From: Virgibacillus oceani
GTDB lineage: Bacteria > Bacillota > Bacilli > Bacillales > Amphibacillaceae
Assembly: GCF_014638995.1 (NCBI RefSeq)
Contig: NZ_BMFR01000016.1
Span: forward strand, 1 to 64,000
DNA: 64,000 nucleotides
Reading direction: 5' to 3'
Part shown: piece after piece, positions 60,466-64,000 of the stretch
How the letters are laid out: each line of letters begins with the position of its first letter
Numbering within the stretch: the first letter of the stretch is position 1
The notes under the pieces: generated by a model
What the model was told of the DNA's origin: nothing
Database searches by the model: none
Seen by the model: only the letters and a program-made list of their open reading frames with translations
Translations under genes and position numbers: made by a program

Positions 60466-60846
60466 ATGATTGAGCTATTGTATGACTTACTTGGTGAGAT
60501 CTCCCCACTTTATTTTTACATTAGCATTGTCCTGTCAATGATTTGTGCCTATCGTTTCTTTAACATGGACATGCACAATACATTGATGGACAACAATATA
60601 TATACAAGAGAATCACATGCAAGTAAAATACAATTACTGCCAAAACGCGAACCAATTGGAGAAATTCCTGAGATTCATAAATGGATTACAAATACGACAA
60701 AGCGTATAGATGCACCTGATGACGATTCTGACAACGATTCCTTCTCGTTTATAAATAAAGAGAAAATTAATCGAGGAGGACAACAATGCAAAATCGTACT
60801 GTATTCACATTTTTCAAGAAATATAGCTTTACCGGGATTATCTTAA
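60466..60846 (+). CDS. MifM-like regulatory nascent peptide upstream of yidC2
   Basis: A 126-residue frame: an N-terminal helix (LYFYISIVLSMICAYRFF), then a tail with EIHKWITNTTKRIDAPDD and DSDNDSFSF. In B. subtilis MifM the stalling residues include Ile70, Trp73 and Ile74, then Pro83 and an acid-rich DEED. Here Ile70, Trp73, Ile74, Pro84 and D85-D91 fall at the same places. The stop lies 61 bases beyond the yidC2 start. As in MifM, stalling near residues 85-90 would open a stem hiding the yidC2 ribosome binding site. GGAGGTG upstream of ATG. Comparison from memory. Confidence 0.75.
   Translation: MIELLYDLLGEISPLYFYISIVLSMICAYRFFNMDMHNTLMDNNIYTRESHASKIQLLPKREPIGEIPEIHKWITNTTKRIDAPDDDSDNDSFSFINKEKINRGGQQCKIVLYSHFSRNIALPGLS
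60740..60780 (+). promoter_or_regulatory. Stem sequestering the yidC2 ribosome binding site
   Basis: TCCTTCTCG (60740-60748) pairs over nine positions, one being T-G, with CGAGGAGGA (60772-60780), the yidC2 Shine-Dalgarno site. The 5' arm encodes residues about 92-95 of the upstream ORF, right after the acidic arrest segment. A ribosome stalled there would cover this arm and free the site. Confidence 0.7.
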
Positions 60847-61568
60847 TCATTTTTTTAACTGGGTGCTCTGGGGCTTCAAATAACCCAATAACAGAAGATT
60901 CACCCGGCTGGTTTGATCATTATTTTGTTTTAACATTTTCCAATTTCATAAAAGGTTTAGCATCCTTTTTAGGCGATGATTATGGATTATCCATTATTGT
61001 AATTACGCTATTTATCAGACTAGCGATCATGCCATTTATGCTAAAGCAAATGAAAAATTCAAGAGAAATGAAAGAAAAAATGGATATCATCAAACCCGAA
61101 ATGAATGAAATCAAGGAAAAATATAAGGATAAAACGGATGCAGATTCCAAGATGAAGATGCAGCAGGAAATGACACAGCTATATCAAAAACACCAATTAA
61201 ACCCAATTGCATCGATGGGCTGTCTGCCAATGATCATTCAATTTCCAATTCTGATCGCGTTTTACTACGCAATTAGGAGAACACCGGAAATTGCGTCACA
61301 TAACTTTTTGTGGTTTAACTTAGGTTCTACCGATATCCTATTAACAATAGTCGCTGTCGTGGTTTACTTTTTGCAATTCAAAGCTACCCAATTAGGCATG
61401 GATCCGAAGCAAAAGAAGCAAACAGCCTTCATGGGGTTAATTTCGCCGATCATGATCGGTATCGTATCCTTTAACGCACCGGCTGCCCTGCCATTATATT
61501 GGACAGTTGGAGGTCTATTCTTAATTGGTCAAACACTGATTTCCAGAAAACTGCATCCAGCAAAATAA
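60786..61568 (+). CDS. yidC2: Membrane protein insertase YidC2 (YqjG-type)
   Basis: A 260-residue insertase. It opens with a lipoprotein signal, GIILIIFLTGCSGAS (Cys27). The groove Arg is Arg78 in TLFIRLAIMPFML. After a charged loop (MKNSREMKEKMDIIKPEMNE, typical coiled hairpin) come NPIASMGCLPMIIQFPILIA and LYWTVGGLFLIGQTLI. It inserts membrane proteins as Oxa1/Alb3 kin; the second YidC in Bacillus is made when the first (SpoIIIJ) fails. The MifM-like ORF overlaps its start. ATG behind CGAGGAGG. Confidence 0.92.
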   Translation: MQNRTVFTFFKKYSFTGIILIIFLTGCSGASNNPITEDSPGWFDHYFVLTFSNFIKGLASFLGDDYGLSIIVITLFIRLAIMPFMLKQMKNSREMKEKMDIIKPEMNEIKEKYKDKTDADSKMKMQQEMTQLYQKHQLNPIASMGCLPMIIQFPILIAFYYAIRRTPEIASHNFLWFNLGSTDILLTIVAVVVYFLQFKATQLGMDPKQKKQTAFMGLISPIMIGIVSFNAPAALPLYWTVGGLFLIGQTLISRKLHPAK

Positions 61569-61569
61569 G

Positions 61570-61605
61570 AAAAAGCTTCCTGGTCACCTGATCAGGAAGC
61601 TTTTT
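61570..61605 (+). terminator. Terminator after yidC2
   Basis: AAAAAGCTTCCTG and CAGGAAGCTTTTT perfect arms around ten bases, directly after yidC2. Confidence 0.92.
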
Positions 61606-61832
61606 GCAGTTTTAATGAATATTTTGGATATTTCCGTTAAGCAAGCTTAGTTATTTTGTAATCAAAGATTAAATATTGCGATAACATCAAAATCATGATA
61701 CATTACTCAAATAATGTAAATCCTTTACCATTAAATATCGAAGAAGCAAATACATTATCACAACAATTAAAATTACTGACTATAAAGCTACAATGCTCTC
61801 TATATGCTGGGAAATTCAAAGGAGGATCTTCC

Positions 61833-62612
61833 ATGTCTAACCCAATAGAAATACGGCAGCTTACAAATTTAGAAGAATTAGCTGAGATGCAACAAGTAGA
61901 GGAATCTGTTTGGCATATGCCTCCTACCCCAATCCATCAAACGTATACCGCCCTGAATCATGGTGGTGTTCTTTTAGGTGCTTACGATGGAGGAAAAATG
62001 ATTGGATTCATCTATAGCTTTGCTGGATTCGATGGAAATGATCCATATCTCTGTTCACATATGCTTGGAATTTTACCAAACTATCGTAAAGATGGGCTCG
62101 GGATGAAAATGAAATTGAAACAAGCGGAAATCTCAGCAAAAATGGGGTATCCAATGATGACATGGACATTTGATCCTTTAGAAAGCCTAAATGCGTATTT
62201 GAACTTACACAAACTTGGTGCCATTGGTGCACATTATAAAATAGATCATTATGGCTCGATGGACGATGGACTTAACCAAGGACTGCCGACTGACCGTATT
62301 CAAATTGAATGGCATTTTAATAGGACAACATACCAGGCAATTGATTTTGATGAAGCTAAGTTATTGCTTAATATCGATAAGGATGGCTATCCAATCACCA
62401 TTAAAGAAAATATTGATTCTGCTAATGATGTCTGGTTTATTGCCATTCCAGAAAAATTTCAAACGATAAAGCAACAGAATCCGCAGCTTGCCAGAGAATG
62501 GCGTTTTGAAACGAGAAAGGTTTTTCAGGCATTATTTTCAAAAGGATTTCAAGCAATAGACGTTGTTCGAGATGAATCCAATCCAATTAGCTATTATTAT
62601 TTTTCTAAATAA
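61833..62612 (+). CDS. COG3375-type GNAT, possible D-amino-acid N-succinyltransferase
   Basis: A 259-residue acetyltransferase of the COG3375 kind: VEESVWHMPPTPIHQTYTAL, MLGILPNYRKDGLGMKMKLK (acyl-CoA loop) and MMTWTFDPLESLNAYLNLHK. In Geobacillus such a GNAT, next to an N-succinylamino acid racemase, succinylates D-amino acids. Here the racemase-like gene begins 15 bases downstream, which supports the same role. Start at the ATG at 61833 behind AAAGGAGG. The substrate is by analogy. Confidence 0.82.
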   Translation: MSNPIEIRQLTNLEELAEMQQVEESVWHMPPTPIHQTYTALNHGGVLLGAYDGGKMIGFIYSFAGFDGNDPYLCSHMLGILPNYRKDGLGMKMKLKQAEISAKMGYPMMTWTFDPLESLNAYLNLHKLGAIGAHYKIDHYGSMDDGLNQGLPTDRIQIEWHFNRTTYQAIDFDEAKLLLNIDKDGYPITIKENIDSANDVWFIAIPEKFQTIKQQNPQLAREWRFETRKVFQALFSKGFQAIDVVRDESNPISYYYFSK

Positions 62613-62627
62613 CGGAGGATAACAAAA

Positions 62628-63743
62628 ATGACTATTCCTATCAAGCAAATAAAGCTGCACAAATTGGAAATGCGCTTAAATGACCCGTTTACAACAAGTT
62701 TTGGTACATTTCAAGATAAGGAGTTTTTTATTACCGAGGCAATTGATGATGATGGAAACCGCGGATTTGGCGAATCAGTTGCTTTCTCAAGCCCGTGGTA
62801 CAGTGAAGAAACGGTACAAACAAGTCTGCATGTCATAGAAGATTTTTTAATAAAAATATTACAGGAAAATGAAATTAGCCATCCCGATGATGTATCCGGC
62901 CTATTTTCCTCAATTAGAAGAAATAACATGGCTAAGGCAGCACTTGAAGGGGCCATCTGGGATCTTTATGCCAAACGTAAAAAGATTCCGCTTGCTCAAG
63001 CACTCGGCGGAACAAAAAAGGAAATTGATGTAGGCATAAGCATTGGAATTCAGCCAACCGTAAAGGACCTGCTTCATACAATCGATCATTACGTTCAGGA
63101 AGGATATAAGCGCATTAAGATAAAAATAAAACCTGACCGGGATATAGATGTTCTTCGTGAGGTACGAGCCCATTATCCTGATCTTCCAATTATGGCAGAC
63201 GCTAATTCTGCGTACACATTAAACGATATGCATCATCTGCAGCAGCTGGATGAACTAGATTTAATGATGATTGAGCAACCATTGGAACATGATGATATTG
63301 TTGATCATGCCAAATTACAGGCAGCACTGAAAACACCTATTTGCCTAGATGAAAGTATCCATTCCCTTGCTGATACAAAAAAGGCAATACAATTAGGCAG
63401 CTGTAAAATTATTAACATTAAAATAGGCCGTGTAGGAGGACTAACTGAAGCAAAACGAATTCACGATTTCTGCAAGGAACAAGGTATCACCGTTTGGTGT
63501 GGCGGGATGCTTGAAGCTGGAGTCGGACGCGCGCACAATATTGCATTGACCACATTGCCACAGTTCATTTTACCTGGAGATACTGCGGGTTCCTCACGTT
63601 ATTGGGAGAGAGACATCATCCAGCCTGAAGTAATTGTAGAAAATGGTCTAATTAAGGTACCAGATAGGCCCGGCATCGGCTACGAGATTGATGATGTGGC
63701 ATTGGAAAAATACACTGTTGCTGTAAAGACGTTTGACTTTTAA
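62628..63743 (+). CDS. N-acylamino acid racemase / o-succinylbenzoate synthase family enzyme
   Basis: A 371-residue enolase-superfamily enzyme. Catalytic pair Lys164 and Lys166 in [11 protein letters not shown], metal ligands Asp191 ([10 protein letters not shown]), Glu216 ([10 protein letters not shown]) and Asp241 (LDESIHS), and the opposite Lys265 in [12 protein letters not shown]. These suit both OSBS (MenC) and N-succinylamino acid racemase (NSAR). The neighbouring GNAT and the absence of men genes favour NSAR. Together the two could convert D-amino acids to L-amino acids if an M20-type desuccinylase exists, not seen in this window. Confidence 0.88.
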   Translation: MTIPIKQIKLHKLEMRLNDPFTTSFGTFQDKEFFITEAIDDDGNRGFGESVAFSSPWYSEETVQTSLHVIEDFLIKILQENEISHPDDVSGLFSSIRRNNMAKAALEGAIWDLYAKRKKIPLAQALGGTKKEIDVGISIGIQPTVKDLLHTIDHYVQEGYKRIKIKIKPDRDIDVLREVRAHYPDLPIMADANSAYTLNDMHHLQQLDELDLMMIEQPLEHDDIVDHAKLQAALKTPICLDESIHSLADTKKAIQLGSCKIINIKIGRVGGLTEAKRIHDFCKEQGITVWCGGMLEAGVGRAHNIALTTLPQFILPGDTAGSSRYWERDIIQPEVIVENGLIKVPDRPGIGYEIDDVALEKYTVAVKTFDF

Positions 63744-63759
63744 ACAAACATGAAGCGAG

Positions 63760-63785
63760 GCAGGAGGTGCCCCACCCCCTCCTGC
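63760..63785 (+). terminator. Terminator-like hairpin after the racemase gene
   Basis: GCAGGAGG and CCTCCTGC arms around ten bases; no T run, so termination may be weak or factor-dependent. Confidence 0.55.
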
Positions 63786-63807
63786 TAGCTATTATTAAGT
63801 TAAAGTA

Positions 63808-64000
63808 TTACTCCCACGTTTTGTCCAATTTATCTGCATAAAATTGAATAGCCCGTTTATATTGCTGAACATTGGGATTGCTTGAGGATGCTGCAATACA
63901 TGTTAGCAATATTTCCATTGCGGCTCGATGTTCTTCACTATTTATATCTAACCCCCATAATTTTATCTATTATAACAATTACCATTCGGATAATGGAATA
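63808..64000 (-). CDS. Small hypothetical protein, partial and perhaps frameshifted
   Basis: The minus strand near the end of the window reads EEHRAAMEILLTCIAASSSN, then PNVQQYKRAIQFYADKLDKT and WE before a stop at 63808-63810. A helical, soluble tail is suggested. Upstream the frame is closed after I-K-L-W-G, but a shift at the C5 tract (63952-63956) would join it to MVIVIIDKIMG, suggesting a frameshift or error. No family recognised. Confidence 0.4.

Noticed and set aside
1..64000. tRNA, rRNA, prophage, complete insertion sequence or integrase gene
   Set aside because: No cloverleaf-like CCA-ended segments, rRNA-conserved stretches, transposase motifs or integrase motifs were recognised by eye.

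Overview
This looks like chromosomal DNA of a low-GC, endospore-forming, probably salt-tolerant member of the Bacillaceae, of the Virgibacillus/Oceanobacillus/Lentibacillus kind. The spore genes sspO, sspP and a cotD-like coat gene show it makes spores. A BCCT transporter, a Na+/proline symporter and several Bacillus-type y-genes (yjzC, ypsA, ydbM, ykaA-pit, yycE-like, yidC2) fit the group. The genus is inferred from gene content and base composition only. I saw no rRNA or tRNA gene, no intact insertion sequence, no prophage and no CRISPR array.

Layout. 1-9.5 kb: GC-rich palindromic repeats, an endonuclease I-like protein, proC, several small metabolic enzymes and acetyltransferases, a gene controlled by a yybP-ykoY (Mn2+) riboswitch, and a BCCT transporter. 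9.5-20 kb: yjzC-like gene, LD-carboxypeptidase, a kinase of the aminoglycoside phosphotransferase fold, a general stress protein behind a sigma-B-like promoter, a Cas4-like/XPD-like helicase fusion, mvaS, and an alanine block (alr, ald, PucR-type regulator). 20-31 kb: transporters, a TraB-family protein, sspO, a two-gene serine operon (class V aminotransferase plus serA), an unusual 20-bp tandem repeat, a decayed ddl fragment and putP. 31-36 kb: small membrane proteins, yjzC, methyltransferases and decayed genes. 36-41 kb: a tightly coupled operon of plsY-like gene, GNAT/aminotransferase fusion, LtaS-like enzyme and PAP2 phosphatase. 41-58 kb: csaA, a TetR/DHA2 efflux pair, many small enzymes, ydbM, ykaA-pit, ypsA and cotD. 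58-64 kb: sspP, a MifM-like arrest-peptide ORF overlapping yidC2, and a GNAT plus N-acylamino acid racemase/OSBS pair.

Functional links. Alr, Ald and the PucR-type regulator probably handle alanine. The GNAT/NSAR-type pair at 61.8-63.7 kb may salvage D-amino acids. The 36-41 kb operon looks like an envelope-lipid or polymer pathway whose product I cannot name; it is the best candidate here for an undescribed system. The MifM-like leader is the best candidate for an unusual regulatory device: it keeps the hallmark residue spacing and a stem that would hide the yidC2 ribosome binding site.

Decay. At least five genes are broken by frameshift, nonsense mutation or internal deletion (DUF1801, GNAT, VOC, DUF1906 and ddl remnants), and a shorter metallophosphoesterase remnant is likely. 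Several gene borders carry GGGACA...TGTCCC palindromes that probably act as terminators.
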